A stretch of DNA of 64,000 bases from Cohaesibacter sp. (GCA_025210795.1 JAOAQZ010000010.1:62001-126000); one strand, 5' to 3'; shown: positions 43,736 through 52,232, numbered from the stretch's first letter. Numbers and translations: made by a program. Notes: generated by a model not told the origin, from the letters alone.

Positions 43736-44296
43736 ATGGATATTTCATGGGCACTGCTGGGGGTGCTGATCGCGCTGGCTGTCTATGCCGTCACCATCTA
43801 TAACAAGCTCGTCAAGGGCCGCCAGATGGTAGAAGAAGGCTGGTCCGGCATCGATGTGCAGCTCAAGCGCCGCTCCAACCTCATTCCCAATCTGGTGGAA
43901 ACGGTCAAGGGCTATGCCGGCCATGAAAAAGAAACGCTGGAAAATGTCACCGAAATGCGCGCCCGCGCGGCAGGGGCATCCAGTGGCGGCGCGGCCGAGC
44001 GCGCGCAAGCCGAAGGCGATCTCTCCAAGGCTCTCGTTAATCTGATGGCGGTGGCAGAGAATTATCCTGACCTGAAAGCCAACGAGAATTTTGCCAAATT
44101 GCAGGATGAGCTATCTGGCATCGAGGACGAGATCCAGCTGGCGCGCCGCTATTATAACGGCACCGTGCGCAGCTTTAACATTTTGGTTGAGAGTTTTCCC
44201 TCCAACATCGTCGCCAATATGTTCCAGTTTGTAAAACGCGCCTATTTCGAGCTGGAAAATGAACAGGATCGCGCCGTGCCGGATGTGTCTTTCTGA
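43736..44296 (+). CDS. lemA: LemA-family membrane protein
   Basis: 186 residues. One N-terminal membrane segment (WALLGVLIALAVYAVTIYN) and a cytoplasmic or periplasmic helical bundle with the family hallmark VQLKRRSNLIPNLVETVKGY and later DEIQLARRYYNGTVRSFNI. ATG 43736 follows GGGGAG with seven bases spacing; the long upstream frame is ignored. It lies 144 bp upstream of a DUF2207 gene on the same strand, a common pairing in bacteria that suggests joint function at the membrane; the actual role is unknown. Confidence 0.92.
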   Translation: MDISWALLGVLIALAVYAVTIYNKLVKGRQMVEEGWSGIDVQLKRRSNLIPNLVETVKGYAGHEKETLENVTEMRARAAGASSGGAAERAQAEGDLSKALVNLMAVAENYPDLKANENFAKLQDELSGIEDEIQLARRYYNGTVRSFNILVESFPSNIVANMFQFVKRAYFELENEQDRAVPDVSF

Positions 44297-44440
44297 GCAT
44301 CCTTCCTGATCGGCCCCCAGATCAGTCCCTGTGGGCCAATTGTCTTTGTGTTTGCAGCCAAAAGGCGCGCATTCTTTTTGCCTTTCGCTGCAAGCACCAA
44401 ACTTGATTTTCATAGTTGCTTTTGTCAGAGGGACACTTCA

Positions 44441-46459
44441 ATGCGCCGCCTCTTTACAAATTTCTCTTTCTTTGCGGCCTTTTGGGCCGCTTTTCTTCTC
44501 GTCTTTTTTGTAAGCCCAAATGGCCCCGCTTTTGCCCAGAGCGGACAAGAGGTGATCAAGGATTTTCGCGTTGACATCAAGGTGCGCAAGGATCGCTCGA
44601 TTGATGTCACCGAGACCATCACCTTCAATGTGCTGGGCCAGCAAATCAAACGAGGCATCCTGCGCGATATCGTGGTGCGCTATCAGCGTGATGATGGCTC
44701 TCGCTTAACGCTTGATGTGGGGGATATTTCTGTCCTTCGCAATGGTAAGAGCGAGACATACGAGAAAAGCTATAACGGCCGGTTTCTCAGCCTGCGGATT
44801 GGCAATGCTGACTATTTCCTGCCCCATGGTGAGCATGTCTATACCATCTCATACAATGTTGCGGACTTTGTCGCCTATTTTGATGATGTTGAAGAGGTAT
44901 ACTGGAACGCCATTGGCACCGGCTGGACCTTTCCCATTGAAAATGCGCGCGTATCTCTCGCTCTGCCGCAAGGGGGACGGATCCGGCAGTCGGTCATCTA
45001 TACCGGGAGTGATGGCAGTACAGCATCAGACGGGAAAATCACCAAGCAAAGCGACACCTATATTGAATATATCGCCACGCGCAGATTGGGCGCGAGGGAG
45101 GGCATGACCATCGCCGTTGGCTGGGAGAAAGGCTTGATCCCGCCCCCCACCGAGGCGGAACTCAGAACCCAGGCCCTGATCGGCAACAGCCCTTCCTTCA
45201 TTGTCTATATTCTTGGCTTTTTGCAGCTTGGCTGGCTATACAAAAACTGGCGCAAAGTGGGGCGAGACCCGGAACGGGGCGTCGTCATCCCCCGCTATCG
45301 CCCGCCAAAAGATATGTCGCCCGCGCTCTCGGCCTATATTGCCGGTATGGGCAGCTATGTGGCAGGCAATCAGAAAGGCTTTATGGCCGCCCTCGTTAAT
45401 CTCGCTATCAAGGGCTATCTCATCATTGATGAAAGCGGCAAGAAGCTGACGGTGCGCCGCGGTGAGCGGCTATATGATGACGAGAAAGACAAGCTGCCGA
45501 TAGGTGAGCAGGTGATCATGGATTATCATTTCAATGATCATTATTATGATTCTGATGGCAAGCTGGTCGAGGAAGAGGGGGACAATCGCCTCGTCTTTGC
45601 CGATCAGAGCTACAAGCAGATGTCGAGCACCCTGCGCGCATTTGATGCGGGGATCGAAAAGACCACCAATGAAATCTATTTCAACCGCAATATCGGCAAG
45701 GTCGTGCCAGCCATCGCCTCGGTGATTATTGCCATGATTGCCTATCTTGCTTCGTCGGTTATCCTCAATCCGGTCGACATGCCCCCCATTTTATCCATTG
45801 TTGCTGGGCTGTTCACCGGCTTTGCCATCTATGGCCTCTATAAATTATGGAATTGGGATTTCTGGATCAGCAAGCTTTTAACTCCACTTCTGGCCGTGGC
45901 GCTGGTACTCTGCATCGCCTTTGTGGGGTCGATGGCTATCCTTGTCCCCGGCGAGCTTGATCTTTCCTTCATGGAATTTATCAGCTTTGTGCTAATTGCC
46001 CTCATGACAGCCTCTATCCCTATCGGATTTGAGTTGATGAAGGCCCCGACGGAAGCGGGGCAAAAGATTATTGATGAGGTTGACGGGCTCAAACTCTTTA
46101 TGACCGTGGCCGTGGCACAAAAGGTTGAAGCCATGGACATGCCAGAGCTGACCCCCAGCCTTTATGAAAAGCTGCTGCCCTATGCCATCGCCCTTGGGGT
46201 GGATAAGGAATGGACGCAGAATTTTGAAAAACTGGTCTTTAGCCAATTGCCGCCGGATGAGGATTATAGCCCCAATTGGTACACTGCGGGGCGCGATGAT
46301 CGCTACTTCTCTGGCGGGCAGGCGGTCAGCTCCATGACCCGTGCCATGAGCTCGGATTTAAGTCAGGCCATGACCCCACCAGCCTCGTCCAGCTCCGGCT
46401 CATCCGGCGGTGGCTCCTCTGGCGGTGGTGGTGGCGGCGGTGGCGGCAGTGGCTGGTAA
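44441..46459 (+). CDS. DUF2207 membrane protein with Gly-rich C-terminus
   Basis: 672 residues. A signal sequence (about 5-30) leads to an extracytoplasmic beta-rich DUF2207 domain: IKDFRVDIKVRKDRSIDVTE, QQIKRGILRDIVVRYQ and YWNAIGTGWTFPIENA. Membrane segments lie near 250-270 and between 440 and 540 (four or so). The end is a Ser/Gly run finishing GGGGGGGGGSGW, typical of this family. ATG 44441 follows AGAGGGACACTTCA. It follows lemA, as in many genomes. Function unknown. The Gly run is encoded by GGT/GGC repeats prone to slippage. Confidence 0.88.
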   Translation: MRRLFTNFSFFAAFWAAFLLVFFVSPNGPAFAQSGQEVIKDFRVDIKVRKDRSIDVTETITFNVLGQQIKRGILRDIVVRYQRDDGSRLTLDVGDISVLRNGKSETYEKSYNGRFLSLRIGNADYFLPHGEHVYTISYNVADFVAYFDDVEEVYWNAIGTGWTFPIENARVSLALPQGGRIRQSVIYTGSDGSTASDGKITKQSDTYIEYIATRRLGAREGMTIAVGWEKGLIPPPTEAELRTQALIGNSPSFIVYILGFLQLGWLYKNWRKVGRDPERGVVIPRYRPPKDMSPALSAYIAGMGSYVAGNQKGFMAALVNLAIKGYLIIDESGKKLTVRRGERLYDDEKDKLPIGEQVIMDYHFNDHYYDSDGKLVEEEGDNRLVFADQSYKQMSSTLRAFDAGIEKTTNEIYFNRNIGKVVPAIASVIIAMIAYLASSVILNPVDMPPILSIVAGLFTGFAIYGLYKLWNWDFWISKLLTPLLAVALVLCIAFVGSMAILVPGELDLSFMEFISFVLIALMTASIPIGFELMKAPTEAGQKIIDEVDGLKLFMTVAVAQKVEAMDMPELTPSLYEKLLPYAIALGVDKEWTQNFEKLVFSQLPPDEDYSPNWYTAGRDDRYFSGGQAVSSMTRAMSSDLSQAMTPPASSSSGSSGGGSSGGGGGGGGGSGW

Positions 46460-46511
46460 TCCCGGCCTCTGCAAAAAGCCCCTGATCTATGGCAGCTGTG
46501 CACTTGAGCAA

Positions 46512-47207
46512 TTACAGCCGGTCGGAAATAGGCCGGAAACTGGCGCGGTGGTGAAGGCAGGGGCCAAGCTGGTCCAAGGCGTCCAGATGTGCCTTGGTGC
46601 CATAGCCCTTGTGCTTGTCAAACCCGTAACCGGGAAAAGCAAGGCCGATTTGGGTCATCATCTGGTCACGCACCACCTTGGCCACAATGGATGCAGCGGC
46701 AATGGAGACAGAACGCCCATCCCCCTTGATCACAGGCTCCCCGCGCACAGGGCTATCGGGCGGCACATCGCGCCCGTCAAACAGGCAATAGCTTGGGGGG
46801 ACTGAAAGCCCCTTAAGCGCCATACTCATAGCCCATAGAGTGGCGCCGCGAATATTAAGCGCATCAATCTGGCGGGGTGAAGCGGACATCACGCTCACAT
46901 GGGCCTGAGTGCAGATGAGCTTGAATAGCTCCGTCCTTTTTGCCTCGCTCAATTTTTTGGAATCATCAAGTCCTGCGGGAATATTTTCGGGGTCGAGAAT
47001 AACCGCCGCTGTCACCACCGGCCCTGCAAGGGGGCCGCGCCCCACTTCATCAACCCCAGCCACAAGCCCGCCAAAGCGCGCCATAGCTTGGCTTTCAAGG
47101 GAAAAGTCCGGCCCGTCCTGCTCGGTGAAAAACAGATCCGCCTGTTTGGGTTTTTGTTTTGTCTTTGATTTTGAGGCGGCTTTCTGCTCGGCCTTTTTGT
47201 CTGCCAT
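46512..47207 (-). CDS. rnhB: Ribonuclease HII
   Basis: Cleaves RNA in RNA-DNA hybrids and single ribonucleotides in DNA. The 231-residue protein has an extra Lys/Gln-rich N-terminal stretch of about 35 residues before the core. VAGVDEVGRGPLAGPVVTAA holds the first catalytic residues (DE), LDDSKKLSEAKR follows, and AAASIVAKVVRDQMM with the later DxHxGYGT-like segment (GYGFDKHKGYGTKAHLDAL) completes the site. ATG 47207; it begins two bases after the stop of the NrtR-like gene, so the two are one operon. Confidence 0.95.
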   Translation of the reverse strand: MADKKAEQKAASKSKTKQKPKQADLFFTEQDGPDFSLESQAMARFGGLVAGVDEVGRGPLAGPVVTAAVILDPENIPAGLDDSKKLSEAKRTELFKLICTQAHVSVMSASPRQIDALNIRGATLWAMSMALKGLSVPPSYCLFDGRDVPPDSPVRGEPVIKGDGRSVSIAAASIVAKVVRDQMMTQIGLAFPGYGFDKHKGYGTKAHLDALDQLGPCLHHRASFRPISDRL

Positions 47208-47209
47208 GG

Positions 47210-48292
47210 TCAGCGCCCATTTGCCTTGCTGCCGCCACCCAGTTTAAGACCCGGTGCGGGGCGCTCGGCCAGCACATTGCGCCGAAAGCGGAACAGGGCC
47301 GCAGGCCGCCCACCTGTGGCGGTTGAGGTCTCTCCCGTCGGCTCCACCAATTGTCCCTGCTCCACAAGGCGGCGGAAATTCTGTTTGTGCAAATGGCGGC
47401 CCGATATAGCCTCAACACTGGCTTGCAACTGGGTGAGGGTAAAATGCTCGGGCATCAGCTCAAAGACAATGGGGCGATATTTGAGCTTACCGCGCAGGCG
47501 CGAAATGGCCGTGGCCAAAATGCGCCGGTGATCCATCTGCATGGCTGCCCCGAGCAAATGCTCTGGCTGGAGGCCTTGGTCGCTATCTCTGTCGGTATGA
47601 AATTCAGCCACCAGCCCCGCTTCATACAAAAGCTCATAGCGCTCAAGAACCCGCTCTTCATCCCAGCTCGTGCCATCAAGCCCGAAAAAGAGCCGGACCC
47701 GTTCCTCGCGGCTTAAAACCCGCTGTGCGTCATTGTCATCGTCTTGGGCGAGCCAGGCATCAAGAGCTGGCAAAATGCGTTCGTCCAAAAGGGCCGGGCG
47801 TCCTTCGCGCCAGTCTTCCCAAGGGAAAAAGTCGTACCACGAGCGCCAGCGCCCCCCAAGGGCTGCAAGCGCTTCATTGTCTTCGTCCGGTGAATGATGG
47901 GTCAGCGCCAGATAGCCAATCGAGACTTCATGAGGGCCTGCATGGCTGGCATCAAAGGCTCTGCCGCGATCAGCAAAGGAATAAAGCTGCTCCATATAAC
48001 CAAGCTTTAGGGCCGTTTGCTGCTCCACCCAGCGGCGAAGGCCCGCTTCCAGCGTGCGGTGCTGGCCCGGATCAAACGGGCCATAGGGAAGCGCTCCCAA
48101 ACAGGGCGCTCGCTCGATTTGCGCAGCACTTATAGGGGCTGAAGGGGAAGAGCCGTCCTTTGTCTCATCAAGGCAGATTTCCAGAATGACAGGGGTCAAC
48201 TCATGCACGGCAATCACCGCAGCATTGAGGCCAATTTCAATGGATCTGGAAGAACGGGGTCCAGAATCAGACATAGAATCAGACACGCACAT
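47210..48292 (-). CDS. NrtR-like regulator: Nudix domain with winged helix
   Basis: About 360 residues. The N-terminal 230 residues form a Nudix-like domain without a complete catalytic Nudix box (the region around GALPYGPFDPGQHRTLEAGL is the binding part), and the C-terminal part holds a winged-helix DNA-binding domain with KLKYRPIVFELMPEHFTLTQ and HLHKQNFRRLVEQGQLVE as in NrtR. NrtR proteins repress NAD biosynthesis genes and sense ADP-ribose. Target genes are not visible here. The start is uncertain: ATG 48292 is listed, GTG 48286 has better spacing to AGG, ATG 48274 is also in frame. It is co-directional and nearly fused to rnhB. Confidence 0.8.
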   Translation of the reverse strand: MCVSDSMSDSGPRSSRSIEIGLNAAVIAVHELTPVILEICLDETKDGSSPSAPISAAQIERAPCLGALPYGPFDPGQHRTLEAGLRRWVEQQTALKLGYMEQLYSFADRGRAFDASHAGPHEVSIGYLALTHHSPDEDNEALAALGGRWRSWYDFFPWEDWREGRPALLDERILPALDAWLAQDDDNDAQRVLSREERVRLFFGLDGTSWDEERVLERYELLYEAGLVAEFHTDRDSDQGLQPEHLLGAAMQMDHRRILATAISRLRGKLKYRPIVFELMPEHFTLTQLQASVEAISGRHLHKQNFRRLVEQGQLVEPTGETSTATGGRPAALFRFRRNVLAERPAPGLKLGGGSKANGR

Positions 48293-48424
48293 CACCTAGA
48301 GAAAACAAGTTTAACGGGATCAAACCACATGGTTGCAGAAGCTGCAATTGATTTAGGGATAGAGTTCAAGAATTGTGGCCAGCGAGAAAGCGCAAGCAAT
48401 AGGCAGGCCTATTGCGGATTTGGG

Positions 48425-48955
48425 CTAGTCATCCGCGCCCGTAGCTGGACCGATATGGGGCATGGCAAAGACATCCCCCTCAAAGCAATTGGCCCCGCGC
48501 CCGATGCGCTCGATCGCGTCAAGCATCCGCCCTTTGCGACCCAGTTGATCATCTGCCAGCGCCACCAGCCATTGATTGGGCGTGGCCGACGGAGAGGCCT
48601 TGCGCAAATCCTGCGCAATTGTGTCTTCATCCATATCAGGGTTAAGGGCACAGGCGGCAATATAGGCCGACGCGGTTGAGCGCGAGACACCGGCCCAGCA
48701 ATGCAGAACCAGTGGCTTTTGCCTGTCCCACGCACGAAAGAAAGCAATCAATTGCGAAACCTGATGCTTGCTGCCGCGCTCAAACCCCGGCGTGTCAACA
48801 ATGATGTCATTCATGCCCAAAAAGAGATGGCGCTCTGGTGCAATGCAATTGGGCCGGATCACTTCCATATCTGTATTGATCACGCTCACCAAATGAGAGG
48901 CACCAACCTGTTCTACAAGGCCGGGCATTCTGGCAAGAGAGCAAACATAAAGCAT
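48425..48955 (-). CDS. Protein tyrosine phosphatase-like protein
   Basis: 176 residues with a Cys-based phosphatase loop: VLHCWAGVSRSTASAYIAA contains HCxxGxxRS near residue 95. Upstream are MLYVCSLARMPGLVEQVGAS and HLFLGMNDIIVD, as in the family of small alphaproteobacterial PTPs annotated tyrosine phosphatase family protein. The general acid Asp may be in the MNDIIVDTPGF stretch. ATG 48955 is preferred over an earlier in-frame start at 49036. Predicted cytoplasmic; substrate unknown. Divergent from nothing nearby; it lies 197 bp from the HD hydrolase gene on the same strand. Confidence 0.85.
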   Translation of the reverse strand: MLYVCSLARMPGLVEQVGASHLVSVINTDMEVIRPNCIAPERHLFLGMNDIIVDTPGFERGSKHQVSQLIAFFRAWDRQKPLVLHCWAGVSRSTASAYIAACALNPDMDEDTIAQDLRKASPSATPNQWLVALADDQLGRKGRMLDAIERIGRGANCFEGDVFAMPHIGPATGADD

Positions 48956-49151
48956 AGGCAGCGATCCTTGATTATGGACAGAAGAGCATAGGCTCGAAGA
49001 AACCGAGCCATAAATTGCAAGGCGTATTCGGATCACTTGGGCAATGACCTTGAGGACCGAATACGAAAAAAGACTATCCTAGTTGGATGACAAGGAATAG
49101 TCCCTGCCTCTTTTCACAAAAAAGACTTTTGTATCATGTCAAAGGCTGGCG

Positions 49152-49757
49152 TCAGCTCGCTGGGCGATAGAGTGCGGAAAAGCGGGCAAGAAAAGCCTCT
49201 TCTGCCTCTTGGGTGCTCCAGGGAACCAGAGGAAGCTGCTCGGCAGTTATGCCATCAGGCCGGCCAAACAGGTCTGCCGCCTCTCCATGTTCAAATCCGG
49301 CCAGATGAACCGCCTCGAAATAGGCCGAGATCTTATCAGCCTGCTTGATCTGTTTTTTAAGCGCAGGGGAGGGATGGGGTGCAAGACCAAAGCGCAAATG
49401 AATAGCAGCCTCCAGCCTGTCCTCTACCAGCCGGTAATCTGTGCCAATAGCAGCCTTGAAAGGGGAGATCATATCCCCGATCACATATTCCGGCGCATCA
49501 TGAAGCAGAGCCATTAAAAGAGCAGGCTCGCCTAGATGCGGGTCGGTATGGCTTAAAATCTGCTCCACAATCAGGCTATGCTGGGCAACAGAGAAGGGAT
49601 GAGCACCAACCGTCTGGCCATTCCAGCGCGCAACCCGCGCGAGCCCATGGGCAATGTCTTCAATCTCAACATCAAAGGGAGAGGGATCAAGCAAATCCAG
49701 CCGCCGACCAGATAACATCCGCTGCCAAGCGCGACCTTGAGAAGAAGGAGAAGGCAT
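49152..49757 (-). CDS. HD-domain hydrolase, YfbR-like
   Basis: 201 residues. The metal-binding HD motif series is HPFSVAQHSLIVEQ (first His), ALLHDAPEYVIGDMISPF (HD pair) and QADKISAYFEAVHL (last Asp), typical of YfbR/5'-nucleotidase-like HD proteins. The N-terminus GRAWQRMLSGRRLDLLDPSP with DVEIEDIAHGLARVARWNGQ is conserved among alphaproteobacterial members. Likely acts on nucleotides. ATG 49757 is chosen (GGTGG six bases upstream); ATG 49769 is four codons earlier. The upstream 0.9 kb is mostly non-coding. Confidence 0.85.
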   Translation of the reverse strand: MPSPSSQGRAWQRMLSGRRLDLLDPSPFDVEIEDIAHGLARVARWNGQTVGAHPFSVAQHSLIVEQILSHTDPHLGEPALLMALLHDAPEYVIGDMISPFKAAIGTDYRLVEDRLEAAIHLRFGLAPHPSPALKKQIKQADKISAYFEAVHLAGFEHGEAADLFGRPDGITAEQLPLVPWSTQEAEEAFLARFSALYRPAS

Positions 49758-50058
49758 AAACACCACCATTATAACAAACCAGCTTCAACCTAACGGGAAT
49801 TGATCGCGAGGCAAGCGGAAAAGAAATGCAATAAAGGATCGTCGACAATTATTCATTGATGCATGAAGAAGGATCAGAGTCCGACCGCGACCATAGGGGC
49901 AAGAGCATATTGGATGACTTCAATCAAAAAAGAAATGTAATCACAGATTGCTAATTTTAATATGCACGCAATAGGTGCGTAACTTATTGCTCTTTAGGCG
50001 TAATTTCTTTTGCCTAGGTCTTTTCCCTTGTTTGATATGTCAAAAAAAGGTAAGTTCT

Positions 50059-50181
50059 GTGGATGACAATCTGAGTTTCAATTGTGTGGGGACCGATTGG
50101 AATTATGGGGATGCTGGCGACGAGCATCCCTATTTCAGCCCTCTGAGCTGGGATCTTGCTTCAGGTGAGGGAAGTCATTGA
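50059..50181 (+). CDS. Candidate short ORF, 40 residues, acidic and aromatic
   Basis: GTG 50059 has AAGG eight bases upstream. The 40 residues include NLSFNCVGTDWNYGDAGDEH and end PLSWDLASGEGSH, rich in Asp, Trp, Tyr and Gly with one Cys. The stop lies at the first base of an intrinsic terminator hairpin, so transcript and ORF end together. An upstream GTG at 49975 keeps the frame open and would add a hydrophobic N-terminus resembling a signal sequence (RNLLLFRRNFFCLGLFPCLI) but has no ribosome site. I cannot match it to a family. A small peptide or RiPP-like precursor is a possibility; no modification enzyme lies close. Confidence 0.35.
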   Translation: MDDNLSFNCVGTDWNYGDAGDEHPYFSPLSWDLASGEGSH

Positions 50182-50210
50182 GCAGGGCTCTTGTCCTGCT
50201 CTTATTTTTT
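50180..50210 (+). terminator. Intrinsic terminator
   Basis: GAGCAGG (50180-50186) and CCTGCTC (50195-50201) form a 7-bp stem with an 8-base loop and are followed by TTATTTTTT. It implies a short plus-strand transcript in this gap. Confidence 0.82.
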
Positions 50211-50542
50211 AATCCCCATTTTCTTCGCTTAAATTCAACCAAACTCTCTTTAGGCAGATGTCTCTTCCTTCGCGCGCTATGTGTGGTGGTCTTGCTTTTG
50301 CGCGCCCATTTCCAATCTCGCATTGTGATAGAGCTATCCAAAGGGGCATAGCGTCCTTTCGGTTCATTGCCCACCCAAATTGGTTTGGCAGATGGGGACC
50401 GGTTGAGACAAAAATCTTTCTTGGATGGCGGTAAAATACTGGCCAAAATAAACTTGAGGAATTTTTTCAACAAAAAAACCGGACCGAAGGAAATAAATGT
50501 TGCATATGAAAATCAAAATAAGTGAAGCACTTAGGGCTTGTG

Positions 50543-50559
50543 TTTGGAAAAATTCTAAT
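50543..50559. promoter_or_regulatory. Irr (ICE)-like motif upstream of fbpA
   Basis: TTTGGAAAAATTCTAAT agrees with the rhizobial ICE consensus TTTAGAA-N3-TTCTAAA at most positions but is not perfect. It lies about 190 bp before the fbpA start. Function is inferred. Confidence 0.25.
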
Positions 50560-50611
50560 TTGGAAAAGATTGTTAAGCTCTAACTTACTGATTTTTTAGG
50601 TTGTCTTCGTT

Positions 50612-50630
50612 GACAATGAGAACCATTCGC
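50612..50630. promoter_or_regulatory. Fur-like box upstream of fbpA
   Basis: GACAATGAGAACCATTCGC matches 14 of the 19 positions of the Fur box GATAATGATAATCATTATC. It is about 120 bp before fbpA, where a repressor would be placed. A Fur, Mur or related protein could bind it (inference). Confidence 0.4.
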
Positions 50631-50749
50631 AGCATGTTGAGGGCGCAAACAAGAGAGTTTCAACGGGGCGGTCACCCTTATCTGACCAAGTATTTTGGTT
50701 TGCAACCACCCGATGGTGGGGCCTTTAACCCCGTTGATTGGAGAGAAAA

Positions 50750-51784
50750 ATGAACAAGTCTATTGTCGCAAGCTTTGCGGCCCTTGCCATGTCTACCGCA
50801 ATTGCGGCTCCTGCACTGGCTTCTGGTGAAGTGAATGTCTATTCTTACCGCCAGCCTTTCCTGATCGAGCCACTGCTGAAGGCTTTCACCGAAAAAACTG
50901 GTGTTAAAACCAACGTGATTTTTGCCAAAAAAGGCTTGGAAGCACGTATCAAGGCCGAGGGTGAAAATTCTCCTGCTGATGTTCTGCTGACCGTTGATAT
51001 CGGTCGTTTGCATGGCGGCAAAATGGATGGTATCGCTCAGCCGGTGAAATCCGATATTCTCTCCAAAAACATTCCTGCTCAGTATCGCGACAAGGAAAAT
51101 GAGTGGTTTGGTCTGACAACACGGGCTCGCGTTGTTTATGCCTCTAACGAGCGCGTCAAGCAGAATGCCATCACTTACGAAGAACTGGCCGATCCAAAAT
51201 GGAAAGGCAAGATCTGTACCCGTTCCGGTCAGCATGCATACTCTATCGCCCTGATTGCTTCCATGGTTGCCCATAAAGGCGAAGAAGAAGCCAAGAAGTG
51301 GCTTGAAGGTGTGAAAGCCAACCTGGCCCGCAAGCCAACCGGCAATGACCGCGCACAGGTAAAAGCAATTTTTGCTGGTGAATGTGATCTGTCTCTGGGT
51401 AACACCTATTATATGGGCAAAATGGAAACCAACGACAAAGAGCCTGAGCAGAAAGAATGGGCCAAGTCAGTTCGGATCCTGTTCCCGAACAGCGCTGATC
51501 GCGGTACTCACGTCAATATCTCTGGCATGCTGATGGCCAAACATGCGCCAAACAAAGATAACGCCCTGAAATTGATGGAATATCTGTCTTCTGGCGAAGC
51601 GCAGAAAATCTATGGTGAAGCCAATTTCGAATATCCTCTGCTTGACGGTGTTGAAGCATCTGATCGCGTCAAGGGTTGGGGCTCTTTCAAAGCTGACCCG
51701 ATCTCTCTGAACGATATAGCTTCGGCCCGTAAAAAAGCCTCCGAGCTGGTTGATATTGTCGATTTCGACGCTGGCGCCAACTAA
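50750..51784 (+). CDS. fbpA: Ferric iron ABC transporter, periplasmic binding protein
   Basis: 344-residue periplasmic Fe(III)-binding protein. Signal peptide MNKSIVASFAALAMSTAIAA with cleavage near ALAS. The mature protein starts EVNVYSYRQPFLIEPLLKAF. The paired tyrosines that bind iron are in LGNTYYMGKMETND near residue 223, and the conserved ARVVYASNERV, CTRSGQHAYSIALIASM and SADRGTHVNISGMLMAKHA blocks agree with FbpA/FutA/IdiA proteins. ATG 50750 has a good GGAG. A hairpin lies at 51814. The codons are of highly expressed type. The permease gene (fbpB) is 2.6 kb away and no ATPase gene is present, unlike the usual fbpABC operon. Confidence 0.93.
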   Translation: MNKSIVASFAALAMSTAIAAPALASGEVNVYSYRQPFLIEPLLKAFTEKTGVKTNVIFAKKGLEARIKAEGENSPADVLLTVDIGRLHGGKMDGIAQPVKSDILSKNIPAQYRDKENEWFGLTTRARVVYASNERVKQNAITYEELADPKWKGKICTRSGQHAYSIALIASMVAHKGEEEAKKWLEGVKANLARKPTGNDRAQVKAIFAGECDLSLGNTYYMGKMETNDKEPEQKEWAKSVRILFPNSADRGTHVNISGMLMAKHAPNKDNALKLMEYLSSGEAQKIYGEANFEYPLLDGVEASDRVKGWGSFKADPISLNDIASARKKASELVDIVDFDAGAN

Positions 51785-51813
51785 GCGCTTTCTTAAAAGA
51801 GAAAAACAAAAAG

Positions 51814-51838
51814 GGATGCAGCGCCCTGTGCTGCATCC
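51814..51838 (+). terminator. Hairpin after fbpA
   Basis: GGATGCAGC and GCTGCATCC form a perfect 9-bp stem around a 7-base loop, 30 bp past the fbpA stop. No T tail follows, so it may be a 3' stabiliser, or part of a longer 3' UTR leading into the hairpin array. Confidence 0.6.
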
Positions 51839-51939
51839 AACAGATCCGGCTTGCAAATTTGCAGGCTGGGAAGAGATGAAAAGGAATTGGAATTTCAAGA
51901 GATTGGACGACCTTGCCCCAACGCCGGACTTCATAACCG

Positions 51940-52232
51940 GTCTATGCTAGTCGGCCGTATCTGCCTGGTCCTGCAGTTACTGCCTCTATCATGCTCAACG
52001 TCAAGGAAATCCAATAATCGCGTTTCAGATCCCTCGGTGCGGAATTGGTCCTCTTGCACCCAAATCTGAACGCACTTCCCGCAAGTCCCGCTGCAAGGGA
52101 TAGATCGAACGGCGATTGGTCCTCTCGTACGATCTTGTTTGCACCAGGCGGGCACAGGCAATAAAGACAGACTGGTCCTCCGTCTTTATGGAAAGGTGCT
52201 ACGTGTTATGCGTGGCACCTTTTTCCGTTTTG
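51940..52232 (+). ncRNA. Multi-hairpin RNA with repeated GGUCCU(C) loops
   Basis: Four hairpins in a row show a common loop motif. H0 51957-51980: CTGC stem, loop CTGGTCCT. H1 52024-52070: TTCAGAT/ATCTGAA outside and GGTGC/GCACC inside, loop with AATTGGTCCTCT. H2 52102-52135: AGATCG-A-ACG/CGT-A-CGATCT, loop with GATTGGTCCTCT. H3 52161-52189: ATAAAGAC/GTCTTTAT (perfect 8 bp), loop AGACTGGTCCTCC. A terminator with T tail follows at 52192-52232. Stems differ in sequence while loops are kept, which argues for selection on loops. The loops contain UCCUC, complementary to Shine-Dalgarno sequences. The 5' end is not known; it could be an independent RNA or the 3' UTR of fbpA. Confidence 0.6.
52192..52232 (+). 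terminator. Intrinsic terminator of the hairpin RNA
   Basis: AAAGGTGC (52192-52199) pairs with GCACCTTT (52215-52222), followed by TTCCGTTTT. It closes the array of loop-motif hairpins on the plus strand. Confidence 0.8.

Larger units (their letters stand above)
49770..50749. other. Gap before fbpA (0.98 kb) with small ORF, terminator and metal-regulator-like sites
   Basis: Contains a 40-codon ORF (50059-50181), a terminator just after it (50180-50201), an Irr-like motif (50543-50559), a Fur-like motif (50612-50630) and the fbpA leader. A minus-strand frame at 50135-50473 begins at TTG without a ribosome site and overlaps the ORF; I do not call it. Confidence 0.5.

Noticed and set aside
50135..50473. 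112-codon basic protein frame on the minus strand
   Set aside because: Starts at TTG without a ribosome site, overlaps the short plus-strand ORF and its terminator, and shows no known family.
51940..52232. Reading the hairpin array on the minus strand as a CsrA-binding RNA (loops would carry GAGGA)
   Set aside because: The terminator T tail fits the plus strand only, and many alphaproteobacteria lack CsrA. I keep the plus-strand reading but note the alternative.
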